From positions 62,001-126,000 of the forward strand of contig JAJYYG010000045.1 in assembly GCA_021801235.1 (NCBI GenBank): 64,000 nt of DNA. The letters are read 5' to 3'. The DNA comes from Actinomycetes bacterium (GTDB lineage Bacteria > Actinomycetota > Acidimicrobiia > Acidimicrobiales > RAAP-2). Below are positions 25,280-35,529 of this stretch, one piece after another. Made by a program: the position numbers and the translations under genes. Numbering within the stretch: the stretch's first letter is position 1; every line of letters starts with the position of its first letter. The notes beneath the pieces are model-generated. The model did not search any database and was not told where the DNA came from. It was given only the letters and a program-made list of their open reading frames with translations.

Positions 25280-26728
25280 GTGCCCCGCAGGCAGATCGAT
25301 CAGAAGGTGGCGGTGAGCGTGGTGTTCGTCGCCGCCATGTTCATGACCATCATGGACATCACCATCGTGAACGTCGCCGTGCCGAGCATCGGGCGCCAGT
25401 TCCACGAGAGCACCGCCGCGCTCGACTCGATCGCCATCGGGTTCCTCGTGAGCCTGGCCGTGTTCATCCCGGCGGCCGGCTGGCTCGGCGACCGCTTCGG
25501 GATGAAGCGGATCCTGCTCATCGCCCTCTTCATCTTCACCACGTTCTCGGCGCTCTGCGGCCTGGCCGGCTCGCTCTCCCAGCTGGTGCTCTTCCGGGTC
25601 GCCCAGGGAGTCGGCGGCGGCATGCTCACACCGGTGGGCATGGCCATGCTGTTCCGCGCCTTCCCCCCGGCGGAGCGGGTCCGTGCCTCGAGCATCCTCA
25701 CCGTGCCCACCGCGGTCGCCCCCGCCGTCGGACCGGTCCTCGGGGGCCTGCTCGTCACCGACCTCTCGTGGCGCTGGGTCTTCTTCGTCAACGTGCCGTT
25801 CGGGGTGCTCGCCATCGCCTTCGGCATGCTGTTCCTCGACGAGCAGCGGGTGCCGGTGTCCGGCCGCTTCGATCTCCCCGGGTTCGTGTTGTCGGGAGCG
25901 GGCTTCGCCCTGGTCATGTACGGGGTGAGTGACGCACCCACCCAGGGCTGGGGGTCGCCGGTCATCCTTGGCTCCATCGCGCTGGGATCCATGCTGCTGG
26001 CGGCGATGGTGGCCGTCGAGCTCCGGTCGCGCACCCCGCTGCTGAACCTACGGCTGTTCGCCAACCGCCTGTTCCGCACCACCAGCCTGGTACTGGTGCT
26101 GGCCGTCGCCGCCTTCCTCGGGATCCTCTTCGTGGTCCCGCTCTTCTTCCAGCTCGCGCTCGGCCTGTCCGCACTCCAGTCGGGGTTGAACACGTTCCCG
26201 GAGGCCATCGGCATCATGGTGGGCGCCCAGGCCGCCAGCCGTCTCCTGTATCCGCGCCTCGGGCCCCGGCGCCTCATCTCGGCCGGGTTGGTGGGGGTGG
26301 CGGTGTCGATGGCGTTGATGACCCGGATCGGCTTCGGGACCGATCTGTGGTGGATGCGACTGCTGATGTTCACCATGGGGCTCTCGATGGCCCAGGTGTT
26401 CATCCCCACCCAGGCCGCGTCGTTCGCCACCATCTCCCACGCCGACACCGGGCAGGCGTCGTCGCTGTTCAACAGCCAGCGCCAGCTCGGCAGCGCACTC
26501 GGGGTGGCCATCCTCACCACCGTCCTGGCCCTGGTGGGCACCGAGCGGATGGTCGCCGGCCATCCGGTCCCCGACCTGGCCGCCTACCACCTGGCGTTCG
26601 CGGTGGCAGCGGCCTTGGCGCTGGTCGGCTCGGCCGTCGCCCTCACCATCCGGGACGCCGACGCCGCCGCCACCATGGTGCGCCGTGACCGCGCCGACGC
26701 CGGGTCGGCGCTGGCCGCCGCGGGCTGA
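25280..26728 (+). CDS. MFS transporter, DHA2 family
   Basis: A 482-residue inner-membrane drug-type exporter. It shows [24 protein letters not shown] in the first helix (motif D1 of DHA2 proteins), [13 protein letters not shown] (motif A), [23 protein letters not shown] (motif B) and [15 protein letters not shown] (motif C). About 14 helices are countable. The GTG at 25280 (VPRRQIDQK) follows GGAGG at suitable spacing; earlier in-frame starts would add an unlikely Cys/Gly-rich leader. Divergent from the degenerate response regulator, a possible controller. Substrate unknown. Confidence 0.88.
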   Translation: MPRRQIDQKVAVSVVFVAAMFMTIMDITIVNVAVPSIGRQFHESTAALDSIAIGFLVSLAVFIPAAGWLGDRFGMKRILLIALFIFTTFSALCGLAGSLSQLVLFRVAQGVGGGMLTPVGMAMLFRAFPPAERVRASSILTVPTAVAPAVGPVLGGLLVTDLSWRWVFFVNVPFGVLAIAFGMLFLDEQRVPVSGRFDLPGFVLSGAGFALVMYGVSDAPTQGWGSPVILGSIALGSMLLAAMVAVELRSRTPLLNLRLFANRLFRTTSLVLVLAVAAFLGILFVVPLFFQLALGLSALQSGLNTFPEAIGIMVGAQAASRLLYPRLGPRRLISAGLVGVAVSMALMTRIGFGTDLWWMRLLMFTMGLSMAQVFIPTQAASFATISHADTGQASSLFNSQRQLGSALGVAILTTVLALVGTERMVAGHPVPDLAAYHLAFAVAAALALVGSAVALTIRDADAAATMVRRDRADAGSALAAAG

Positions 26729-26877
26729 GCTCGGGCGGGCGCCGGCCGGAGCCCACCGCACTACGGTGCGTGCAGGGGTCGGGTCCGCCGTTGCACGGCG
26801 CCCGTGCCCGACGACGGACCGGGGTGCCGAGACGGTGTGCCCGGGCCCATCGACGACCGGAAGGGACGGAGGCGAAG

Positions 26878-28536
<1,659 letters not shown>

Positions 28537-28590
28537 CCTGCCGGGTGGTCGGGAGCGGGGATCCTCGCCGGGGACGGGAGGCGGGAGGGG

Positions 28591-28617
28591 CTAGCACTCT
28601 CAGGGGGAGAGTGCTAA
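28591..28617 (+). promoter_or_regulatory. CIRCE operator (HrcA binding site)
   Basis: CTAGCACTC (28591-28599), nine bases, GAGTGCTAA (28609-28617). This differs from the consensus TTAGCACTC-N9-GAGTGCTAA at one base only. It is 82 bp before the hsp20 start and is the known operator of the HrcA heat-shock repressor. Confidence 0.92.
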
Positions 28618-28699
28618 TATTGCCTTGGGCACCTGGTGCCGCAGGGAGCGCTCGGTGCCGTTGTGTGCAGACCCTGTGACCAGCAAGGAGGTACCCGAG

Positions 28700-29137
28700 A
28701 TGGCACTCGTCCGTTCCGATCCGTTCCGAGACGTCGATCGGCTCTTCCAGCAGGTGGCCGGCGGTCTCTCCGCCGGGGCCCGGGCGCTGGCCATGCCGAT
28801 GGACGCCCACCGCCAGGGGGACTCGTTCCTCATCCAGCTCGACCTCCCCGGCGTGGCCGCCGACACCATCGACCTGACCGTCGAGGACAACGTGCTCACG
28901 GTGAAGGCGGAGCGCCCCGCCCCGCCCCGGACCGAGGAGATGGAGACCATCGTCTCCGAGCGCCCGTTCGGCACGTTCACCCGCCAGGTGCTCCTCGGCA
29001 ACAACCTCGACACCGAGCACATCGAGGCGCACTACCGGTCCGGCGTGCTCTCGTTGATGATCCCGGTGGCGGCGCACGCCAAGCCCCGGCGCATCCCGGT
29101 GAACGAGCAGGCCGACCATCAGGTGCTCTCGGCCTGA
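28700..29137 (+). CDS. Small heat-shock protein, Hsp20 family
   Basis: ATP-independent holdase chaperone that binds unfolding proteins. The 145 residues begin MALVRSDPFRDVDRLFQQV, a typical N-terminal arm. The alpha-crystallin domain runs from about residue 33 to 128, with FLIQLDLPGVAADTIDLTVEDNVLTVKAER and ending SGVLSLMIPV, the conserved GVL motif. The ATG at 28700 follows AAGGAGG. A near-perfect CIRCE element upstream indicates repression by HrcA. Confidence 0.94.
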   Translation: MALVRSDPFRDVDRLFQQVAGGLSAGARALAMPMDAHRQGDSFLIQLDLPGVAADTIDLTVEDNVLTVKAERPAPPRTEEMETIVSERPFGTFTRQVLLGNNLDTEHIEAHYRSGVLSLMIPVAAHAKPRRIPVNEQADHQVLSA

Positions 29138-29290
29138 GTCGCTCCCGGCCTGAGATGCGTCGCTCCCGGTCCGGAGCAGGCCGACGGCCCGGGACGCCGG
29201 ACGGCCCAGGGCGGGGTGTTCCCCCGGGTCGGTCGACATGGTCGGCCCCGGGGGAGCCGGCGCCCCGGGGGACGGGCCCCCCGGGCCGGG
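29138..29290. terminator. GC-rich hairpins between convergent hsp20 and desaturase genes
   Basis: The 153-bp convergent spacer is dominated by runs such as GGCCCCGGGGGAG, GCGCCCCGGGGGAC and GGGCCCCCCGGGCC (29247-29289) that can fold into strong stems, but without a T tract. A bidirectional termination role is plausible only. Confidence 0.35.
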
Positions 29291-30226
29291 TCAGGCGGCG
29301 CTGAGCGCCCGCCACAGGGCGCGGTAGCTGGGGTAGGTGATCCCCGGGGTGACGTAGCCGGCGCGCACCAGCTCGTCGTGGTAGCGGGGCAGGTTGCGGA
29401 ACGGGATCCCCATGTCCACGTGGTGGGCCAGGTGCCATCCCGTGTTGTACGGGACGATCCAGAACCGGGCGAGGAGCGACTGACGCACGTTGTGGGTGGT
29501 GACCCGCCGGTCGCTTCCCGCTTCGAGCCCGCCGTGCTCCGCGATGGCCCGCAGCCGGTTGAGGACGCGCCACTGGGTCATCCACGGGGCGAGCCACAGG
29601 GCGGGATAGATCCACCACCGGCCGGTCGCCGCCCACGACACCGCCCACATCAGCACCTGCACCCCGATGATCGACCGGGCCGTCCGGCCGAAGACCGGGT
29701 GCCGGACCGCCTTGACCAGGGGGACCAGGTTCTTCCACCCGGAGATGCCCACCGCGTCCCGTACCAACCGGCGGGCCAGGGTCCGGCGGTCGCAACGGTA
29801 GCCGCCGTAGTAGGCGAGATCGGGCTCCTCCGGTCCGAACTCCTGGCGGTGGTGGGCGAAGTGACCCTTCCGGTAGAGCCCGATGGGGACGAGGGCCGGG
29901 TAGGCGATCAGCCAGGTGCCGACCCAGTCGTTGACCCGCTTGTCGGTGAAGAGCAGCTTGTGCGCGGCCTCGTGCATGAGGATGGCGAACCGGGCGTGCA
30001 CCGGCCCCATCAGCACGAACACCGCCACGTAGACGAAGATGTTGCCGGTCCATGCCGCCGCGCCCACCATCGCCGCCACCGCGGCCCAGAGCCCGACGAC
30101 GGAGAGGGCGTTGCGACGGTCGTCGATCCGGCGGAGCTCCCCGCGGAGCCCGGGGACGCACTTGCCGCTCTGGAGCAGGCGGTCGGTGGGCAGGACGTCC
30201 GGCCGCACCCGGGCATCGGGCACCAT
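29291..30226 (-). CDS. Membrane fatty acid desaturase family protein
   Basis: Di-iron membrane enzyme that introduces double bonds or hydroxyls into acyl chains. The 311 residues contain the three histidine boxes: HEAAH at 85-89, HFAHH at 122-126 and HLAHH in the later part (NTGWHLAHHVDMGIPFRNLP). Four hydrophobic segments lie between. The ATG at 30226 is preferred; a GTG at 30238, four codons earlier, is an alternative. It is divergent from a PaaX-like regulator with only 27-39 bp between the starts, so the promoters overlap and control by that regulator is likely. The acyl substrate is unknown. Confidence 0.88.
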   Translation of the reverse strand: MVPDARVRPDVLPTDRLLQSGKCVPGLRGELRRIDDRRNALSVVGLWAAVAAMVGAAAWTGNIFVYVAVFVLMGPVHARFAILMHEAAHKLLFTDKRVNDWVGTWLIAYPALVPIGLYRKGHFAHHRQEFGPEEPDLAYYGGYRCDRRTLARRLVRDAVGISGWKNLVPLVKAVRHPVFGRTARSIIGVQVLMWAVSWAATGRWWIYPALWLAPWMTQWRVLNRLRAIAEHGGLEAGSDRRVTTHNVRQSLLARFWIVPYNTGWHLAHHVDMGIPFRNLPRYHDELVRAGYVTPGITYPSYRALWRALSAA

Positions 30227-30265
30227 GGTTGCGCTCACTTCACAGACATTACAGGATATCGACAC

Positions 30266-31018
30266 GTGATAGCAAACAGTAAGAGACCGCTGACGGCCCG
30301 CTCGGTCCTGGCCAGCACCCTCTTGGGGGTGGACCCACCGGAGCTGCCGGTCGCCTACCTGGTCCACGTGGCGGGGCTGTTCGGCATCGGGGAGAACCGG
30401 GCCCGGGTGGCGCTCAGCCGCATGGTCGCCTCCGGCGAGGTGACCACCGACGGCTCGGGCTCCTACCGCCTGGTCGGCCGCCTGCTCGACCGCCAGGATC
30501 GCCAGCGCGTGAGCCGCGCCGGCCGGTCGGCGGTCTGGACCGGCAGCTGGCACCTGGCGGTGGTGGTGGCGACCGGTTCCACCGCGGCGGAGCGTGCCGC
30601 CCGCCGGACGGCACTCGCCTTCGCCCGCCTGGCGGAGCTGCGGGAGGGGGTCTGGACCCGACCCGACAACCTCGAGGTCCGGCTCGACGACCCGGCGTGC
30701 GCCGGGGTGCACACCTTCGTCGCCACCCCGGCAGGGGACCCGTCCGAACTGGCCCGGCGGCTGTGGGACCTCGACGGCTGGGCGGCCGGTGCGGCGGTGC
30801 TCATGGACGCCATGCGCGACCTGCCGCCGAGGACCCCGGAGGACCTGGCCGACGGGTTCGTCCTGTCGGCGGCCGTCCTCCGCCACCTGCAGGCGGATCC
30901 CCTGCTCCCCGGGCGTCTGCTGGCACCCTCCTGGCCGGGTGCGGAGCTCCGCACCCGCTACGACGCATGGGACGTCCGCTACCGCGACCTGCTCGCCCGC
31001 TGGTCGCACGGGGGGTGA
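30266..31018 (+). CDS. PaaX-like transcriptional regulator
   Basis: A 250-residue regulator of the PaaX type (winged-helix N-terminus and long C-terminal domain). It reads LTARSVLASTLLGVDPPELPVAYLVHVAGLFGIGENRARVALSRMVASGEV, the characteristic PaaX HTH with the NRARVALSRM recognition helix. VWTGSWHLAVVV near 90 and the C-terminal LLPGRLLAPSWPGAELRTRYDAW are typical. PaaX proteins repress phenylacetate degradation in some bacteria, but no paa gene is here; the divergent desaturase is the likely target. The GTG start at 30266 lies in AT-rich DNA; a short TATC/GATA inverted repeat surrounds it. Confidence 0.87.
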   Translation: MIANSKRPLTARSVLASTLLGVDPPELPVAYLVHVAGLFGIGENRARVALSRMVASGEVTTDGSGSYRLVGRLLDRQDRQRVSRAGRSAVWTGSWHLAVVVATGSTAAERAARRTALAFARLAELREGVWTRPDNLEVRLDDPACAGVHTFVATPAGDPSELARRLWDLDGWAAGAAVLMDAMRDLPPRTPEDLADGFVLSAAVLRHLQADPLLPGRLLAPSWPGAELRTRYDAWDVRYRDLLARWSHGG

Positions 31019-31113
31019 CCCGTCCCCGGTGACGGGTCACCGGGGACGGTAGCCTGGGACCTCGGCAAGGGAGACCGGTCCGGCCGCCCGCCGTCCGACC
31101 GGGGGGAGCCGTC

Positions 31114-31962
31114 GTGGGGGAAGCACCGCTGCCTCTGGAGGGCAAGGTCGCCGTCGTCACCGGAGGGGCGCGTGGCCAGGGCAGGAGCCACGCGGTGGCG
31201 CTGGCCCGCCTGGGGGCCGACATCGCCGTCGGGGACATCTGCGCGGACATCGGCTCGGTGCCGTACCCCCTCGCCGACGCCGACGACCTGGCGGAGACGG
31301 CAGCGCTGGTCGAGGCGGCCGGCCGCCGCTGCGCGGCGGAGATCGTCGATGTGCGCGACCTCGATGCGGTGATCGGGCTGGTCGACCGGGCCGCCACCAG
31401 CTTCGGGTCGGTCGACATCATGGTGGCCAACGCCGGGATCTCCGCTGTCGGATCGGTCTGCGAACTGGACGCCGGCTCGTGGGCCGACGTCATCGACATC
31501 AACCTCACCGGCGTGTTCAACGCCATCCGGGCCGCAGCCCCGGTCATGCGCGCCCAACGCTCGGGCCGGATCGTCGGGATCTCCTCGATGATGGGACGCT
31601 CGGCGCAACCGGGTGTCCCTGCATACACGGCCTCCAAGTGGGGGGTCATCGGGCTCTGCAAGTCGGCGGCCCTCGAGCTGGCCGGGGTGGGGGTGACCGT
31701 CAACGTGGTGGCGCCCGGCAACGTGTCGACGCCGATGATCCACAACGACGCCTTCTACCGGACCGTGCGACCCGATCTCCCCAGCCCGACCGCGGACGAT
31801 CTGGCACCGGTGCTGGCCCGGCTCCACTCCCAGCCGGTCCCCTGGCTCGAGGCGTCGGAGATCACCGCGGCGGTGGTGTACCTCGTCTCGGAGGGTGCCC
31901 GCCACGTCACCGGCACCGTGCTCAACGTGGACGCGGGCGCCTCCGCCCGCTTCAGCGCCTGA
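31114..31962 (+). CDS. Short-chain dehydrogenase, mycofactocin-associated type
   Basis: A 282-residue NAD(P)-dependent oxidoreductase. The cofactor loop GGARGQG is at 18-24, NAGIS near 110, and the catalytic Tyr-Lys in YTASKWG near 171-175. The segment DICADIGSVPYPLADADDLAETAALVEAAGRRC, inserted after the second beta strand, is characteristic of SDRs whose NAD is thought to be recycled by mycofactocin. No mycofactocin biosynthesis genes are in view. It uses a GTG start and stands alone. Substrate probably an alcohol; identity unknown. Confidence 0.85.
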   Translation: MGEAPLPLEGKVAVVTGGARGQGRSHAVALARLGADIAVGDICADIGSVPYPLADADDLAETAALVEAAGRRCAAEIVDVRDLDAVIGLVDRAATSFGSVDIMVANAGISAVGSVCELDAGSWADVIDINLTGVFNAIRAAAPVMRAQRSGRIVGISSMMGRSAQPGVPAYTASKWGVIGLCKSAALELAGVGVTVNVVAPGNVSTPMIHNDAFYRTVRPDLPSPTADDLAPVLARLHSQPVPWLEASEITAAVVYLVSEGARHVTGTVLNVDAGASARFSA

Positions 31963-32046
31963 GTCGGGCGGAGGCGCCCGCGCCGGGCGGAGCGGCCTGG
32001 ACCGGCCAGGGTCGTCCCGGACCCCGGCGTCAGCCGGTCAACGGCG

Positions 32047-33201
32047 TCAGCTGCCGCGCGACCGGGGGGCGATCTCGTAGCGCCCCCGCCCCAGACGTTT
32101 CGCCCGGTACATGGCCTCGTCGGCGCGCGACAGGACGGCCTCCGGGTCGTCTCCGGGAACCGCCAGGGCGACCCCGACGCTCGCTGATGCGGCGAACCTG
32201 ATGCCGCCCACGACCACCTGGACGGAGAGCGTCGAGACGATGCGGGCGGCAACCGTCGACGCTTCGACCTCGCCGCCGGCGAGGTCACGGCAGAGCACGA
32301 CGAACTCGTCCCCGCCGAACCGGCTCGCGGTGTCGCCGGGCCGGAGGGCATGGCGGAGCCGGTCGGCCACGACGGAGAGGAATGCATCCCCGATCTGGTG
32401 ACCGGCCCGGTCGTTGACCGCCTTGAACCGGTCGACGTCCACGAAGAGGACACCGAGGACGGATCCCGGACGGCCCGATGCGGGGGCGAGGGCGTCGCGC
32501 AGCTCCTCGAGGAGGAGCGCCCGGTTGGCGAGCCCGGTGAGGGGATCGTGGTGGGCCAGATGGGCCAGGTGGTCCTGCTCGTCGGCCAGCTGGGACCGGA
32601 GCTGGGCGTAGGCCGCATCGAACTGCTTGGCCATCCCGACCATGGCGCTGTCCGCTCCCGCCCGTACCACCTCGAGTGCCGCGTCAGTCACCGCCCTCGG
32701 GCTCTCGAGCCGGATCGCCTCCTCGTGGACCGCGTCCGTGGTGGCGTCCCGCCAGAAGAGGTAGAGCCGGGTGAGGCCGGACAGAGAGAGCCGGTCCTCC
32801 ACCGGCGCTCGTCCGCTGCGTGACATCGCCCCGGCCTGCTCCTGGGTGGGAGACTGCCGGGTGATCAGGTAGCGGGCCACCGCATTGGTCGCCAGCTCGG
32901 TGGTCTCGCGGATCTCCTCCCGGAGCGCGAGATCGTGCTCGGTGCCCCCGAAGCCGTGGCGGCGTTCCCAGCGATCGACGATGGACACGGCGACGCCGGC
33001 AGACCGGCGACCGAGCGCACGACCGAGCTCGGCGAGATCGTGGTCCAGGGCACCGGCAGCCCCGCTCCGGTCGTTGACGGTCTGGGCGGACGGACCGCCC
33101 GGAACGATCGCGGCCGGACCGCCGGGCCTGGGGCCGGCCGCCCCCGGGAACTCGCCAGGGGTGCCGTCGGGCATCCCGTCGTCGATCCCGGGTGTCGTCA
33201 C
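32047..33201 (-). CDS. Diguanylate cyclase (GGDEF domain)
   Basis: Makes the second messenger cyclic di-GMP from two GTP. The 384 residues have a proline/glycine-rich N-terminus, a helical middle domain (about 50-195, no named family recognised) and a C-terminal GGDEF domain starting HHDPLTGLANRALLLEEL. The active site is intact (SRFGGDEFVVL). An inhibitory I-site RxxD (RPGD) stands five residues before it, so product feedback is expected. No transmembrane helix is seen, so it is cytosolic. It converges on the SDR gene. Confidence 0.92.
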   Translation of the reverse strand: MTTPGIDDGMPDGTPGEFPGAAGPRPGGPAAIVPGGPSAQTVNDRSGAAGALDHDLAELGRALGRRSAGVAVSIVDRWERRHGFGGTEHDLALREEIRETTELATNAVARYLITRQSPTQEQAGAMSRSGRAPVEDRLSLSGLTRLYLFWRDATTDAVHEEAIRLESPRAVTDAALEVVRAGADSAMVGMAKQFDAAYAQLRSQLADEQDHLAHLAHHDPLTGLANRALLLEELRDALAPASGRPGSVLGVLFVDVDRFKAVNDRAGHQIGDAFLSVVADRLRHALRPGDTASRFGGDEFVVLCRDLAGGEVEASTVAARIVSTLSVQVVVGGIRFAASASVGVALAVPGDDPEAVLSRADEAMYRAKRLGRGRYEIAPRSRGS

Positions 33202-33304
33202 GGGACGACGCTACCCAGTCGACGTCGCGGATGCTCGCCACAACGCCGGGTCGACGGGGCCCGCCGACCGTCGGGTCGGTGGCGGGGATGCGCCATCGTG
33301 TCGG

Positions 33305-34651
33305 TCAGGCCTTCGCCCTCCCGCGGCGGGCAAGCGCGTCGGCGGTCACCGCCGCCAGCAGCACCAGGGCGGTGAGCATGTACTGGTAGTCGGCGGCCAG
33401 GCCGATCAGGCCCATGCCGTTGTAGATGGTGGCGATCACCAGCCCGCCGAGGAGGGCGTGGACCATCCGGCCCCGGCCCCCGAACAGGCTGGTTCCCCCG
33501 ATGACCGCGGCGGCCACCGCGTAGAGGACCAGGGTGCCCCCGTCGATGTTGTTCGAGATCGAGCCGAGCCGGGAGGTGTAGAGGATCCCCGCCGCTCCGG
33601 CCGTGAGACCGGTGAGGGTGAACGCCCAGAGACGGTTCCAACCGAGGCTGACTCCGGCGCGCCGGGTGGCCTCGGGGTTCCCCCCGATGGCGTAGACGTA
33701 GCGGCCGAACCGGGTCCGGCCGAGCACGAACGTCCACGCCGCCAGGAAGCCGAGGATGATCAGCACGACGTAGGGGAGGCCTCGGAGGTTGCCGATCACG
33801 CTCCGGTTGACGTTGGTGATCAGCACCAGCCCGACACCGGCCACGGCGACCAGCACGACCTTGGCGACGCTCACCGCCATCGGCGGGGCGACCAGCCCGC
33901 TGACCCGCCGGTGGCGGTCGCGCAGGATGGTGACCGCCCCGAAGGCCGCCACCCCGGCGACCATCACCACCCAGCTGGCGACCGGGCTGAGGTTTCCGTT
34001 GGACAGGTCGAGGAGGACGCTGTTGGAGAGACGGATGGTGCCGCCGGTGCCGTGCCCGTTGACCAGGTACAGCAGGACGCCCTCCCAGCCGAGGAGCCCG
34101 GCCAGGGTCACGATGAACGACGGGAGGCCCAGCAGGATCACCAGGGCTCCCTGGAGCGCGCCGATGGCGGCGGTCACCGCCAGGGCGATGAGGATGGCGG
34201 CCCACCAGGGGAAGTTGTCCGGCGGCGCCGCGAGGATGGCGGTGACCACCCCGCCGATCCCGGCGACGTAGCCGATGGAGAGGTCGATCTCGCCGAGGAG
34301 GAGGACCCAGATCTCGGCCATGCCCAGCAGCACGAACACGGCGCCCTGGACGAGAAGGTTGGTGAGGTTCCCCGCGGTGAGGAAGTAGTGGCTCTTGACC
34401 TGGAAGATGATCCCGAGGATGAGGAGCCCGCCCACCACCGGCAGGAGGCCGCTCTCGCCGCTCCGGATGCGCTTCACCCACGCCCGGAGATACTCCCCGA
34501 CGGAGTTGGAGAGCTCGGGCGCCTGGGCGGCCAGGTCGAGGGACACCGCCCCGGGTGCGACGGCGGACCGCCGGTGGGTCGCCCCGGCGGCCGGGGAGGG
34601 CTCGGGCCCGTCCGTCGGGGTGGCGGGCGGCGGGGTCTGCTGGGTGGTCAT
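33305..34651 (-). CDS. xylH: Sugar ABC transporter permease, xylose type
   Basis: Channel subunit of a sugar importer. The 448 residues have a 60-residue proline/alanine-rich cytosolic N-terminus, then about ten hydrophobic helices with GEIDLSIGYVAGIGGVVTAIL, LPSFIVTLAGLLGWEGVLLYL, RTRFGRYVYAIGGNPEATRRAGV (the permease EAA-like loop of the ribose/xylose class) and AAAVIGGTSLFGGRGRMV. It is the third gene of xylF-G-H, 4 bp after the ATPase. One permease serves as a homodimer in this family. Confidence 0.9.
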   Translation of the reverse strand: MTTQQTPPPATPTDGPEPSPAAGATHRRSAVAPGAVSLDLAAQAPELSNSVGEYLRAWVKRIRSGESGLLPVVGGLLILGIIFQVKSHYFLTAGNLTNLLVQGAVFVLLGMAEIWVLLLGEIDLSIGYVAGIGGVVTAILAAPPDNFPWWAAILIALAVTAAIGALQGALVILLGLPSFIVTLAGLLGWEGVLLYLVNGHGTGGTIRLSNSVLLDLSNGNLSPVASWVVMVAGVAAFGAVTILRDRHRRVSGLVAPPMAVSVAKVVLVAVAGVGLVLITNVNRSVIGNLRGLPYVVLIILGFLAAWTFVLGRTRFGRYVYAIGGNPEATRRAGVSLGWNRLWAFTLTGLTAGAAGILYTSRLGSISNNIDGGTLVLYAVAAAVIGGTSLFGGRGRMVHALLGGLVIATIYNGMGLIGLAADYQYMLTALVLLAAVTADALARRGRAKA

Positions 34652-34655
34652 GCGT

Positions 34656-35489
34656 TCAGTCCTTCGACTCGGCGGTGCCGTTGCCGGTTCCGTTGCCGTC
34701 CGACCGGGTGGACGACCCCCCGGTGGTGATCAACTCGACGGTGCGCTGGGTGTCGTAGTCGGCGATCGGGCCGCTGCTGACCAGCCGGCCGAGGTACAGG
34801 ACGGCGATGCGGTCGGCCACCTCGAAGACGTCGGTGAGGTTGTGGGAGATGACCAGCACGGCGATCCCCCGCTCACCCAGCCGGTGGATGAGATCGAGCA
34901 CCTGCGCCGTCTGGGAGACCCCGAGGGCCGCGGTGGGTTCGTCCATGATGACCAGCTTGGCGTCGCGCATCACCGCCCGGGCGACCGCCACCGACTGGCG
35001 TTGGCCGCCCGAGAGGGACCCCACGGGTTGGCGGACCGACTGGACGGTGGTCACCGACAGGTCGGCCAGGGTCTGCTTGGCCGTCTTCTCCATCGTGGCC
35101 TCGTCGAGCAGGCGGCGGGTGAGGAGCTCGTGGCCGAGGAACATGTTCTGGACGATGTCCAGGTTGTCGCACAGCGCGAGGTCCTGGTAGACGGTGGCGA
35201 TGCCGAGGTCGTCGGCGTCGCGGGGGGTATGGACCTCGACCGGGCGTCCCTCCCACGAGATGACACCGTCGCTCGGCGCCCAGATGCCGGAGACCGTCTT
35301 GATCAGGGTGGACTTGCCCGCCCCGTTGTCGCCGACCAGGGCGGTGATCTGACCGGCGGGGACGTCGAGGTCGACCCCGTTGAGCGCCTGGACGGCTCCG
35401 AAGGTCTTGGTGATCCCGCGCAGGCCGAGCAGCGGACCACCAGCACCCCCGGCCAGGCCGGGGGTGCTGGTGTCCGTGGCGATGCTCAC
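34656..35489 (-). CDS. xylG: Sugar ABC transporter ATP-binding protein, xylose type
   Basis: ATPase of the sugar importer, 277 residues with a single nucleotide-binding domain. Most ribose/xylose ATPases have two fused domains, so this is the short form. Walker A GDNGAGKST lies near 53-61, the Q-loop TVYQDLALCDNLDIVQNMFLG near 100, signature SLSGGQRQSVAVARAVM, Walker B LVIMDEPTAALG, and the switch His in VISHNL. It sits 40 bp after the binding protein gene and 4 bp before the permease gene. Confidence 0.9.
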   Translation of the reverse strand: MSIATDTSTPGLAGGAGGPLLGLRGITKTFGAVQALNGVDLDVPAGQITALVGDNGAGKSTLIKTVSGIWAPSDGVISWEGRPVEVHTPRDADDLGIATVYQDLALCDNLDIVQNMFLGHELLTRRLLDEATMEKTAKQTLADLSVTTVQSVRQPVGSLSGGQRQSVAVARAVMRDAKLVIMDEPTAALGVSQTAQVLDLIHRLGERGIAVLVISHNLTDVFEVADRIAVLYLGRLVSSGPIADYDTQRTVELITTGGSSTRSDGNGTGNGTAESKD

Positions 35490-35529
35490 GCGGGCCGATC
35501 GGAGATCGGGGCGTTCCGTCGCATCCGGG

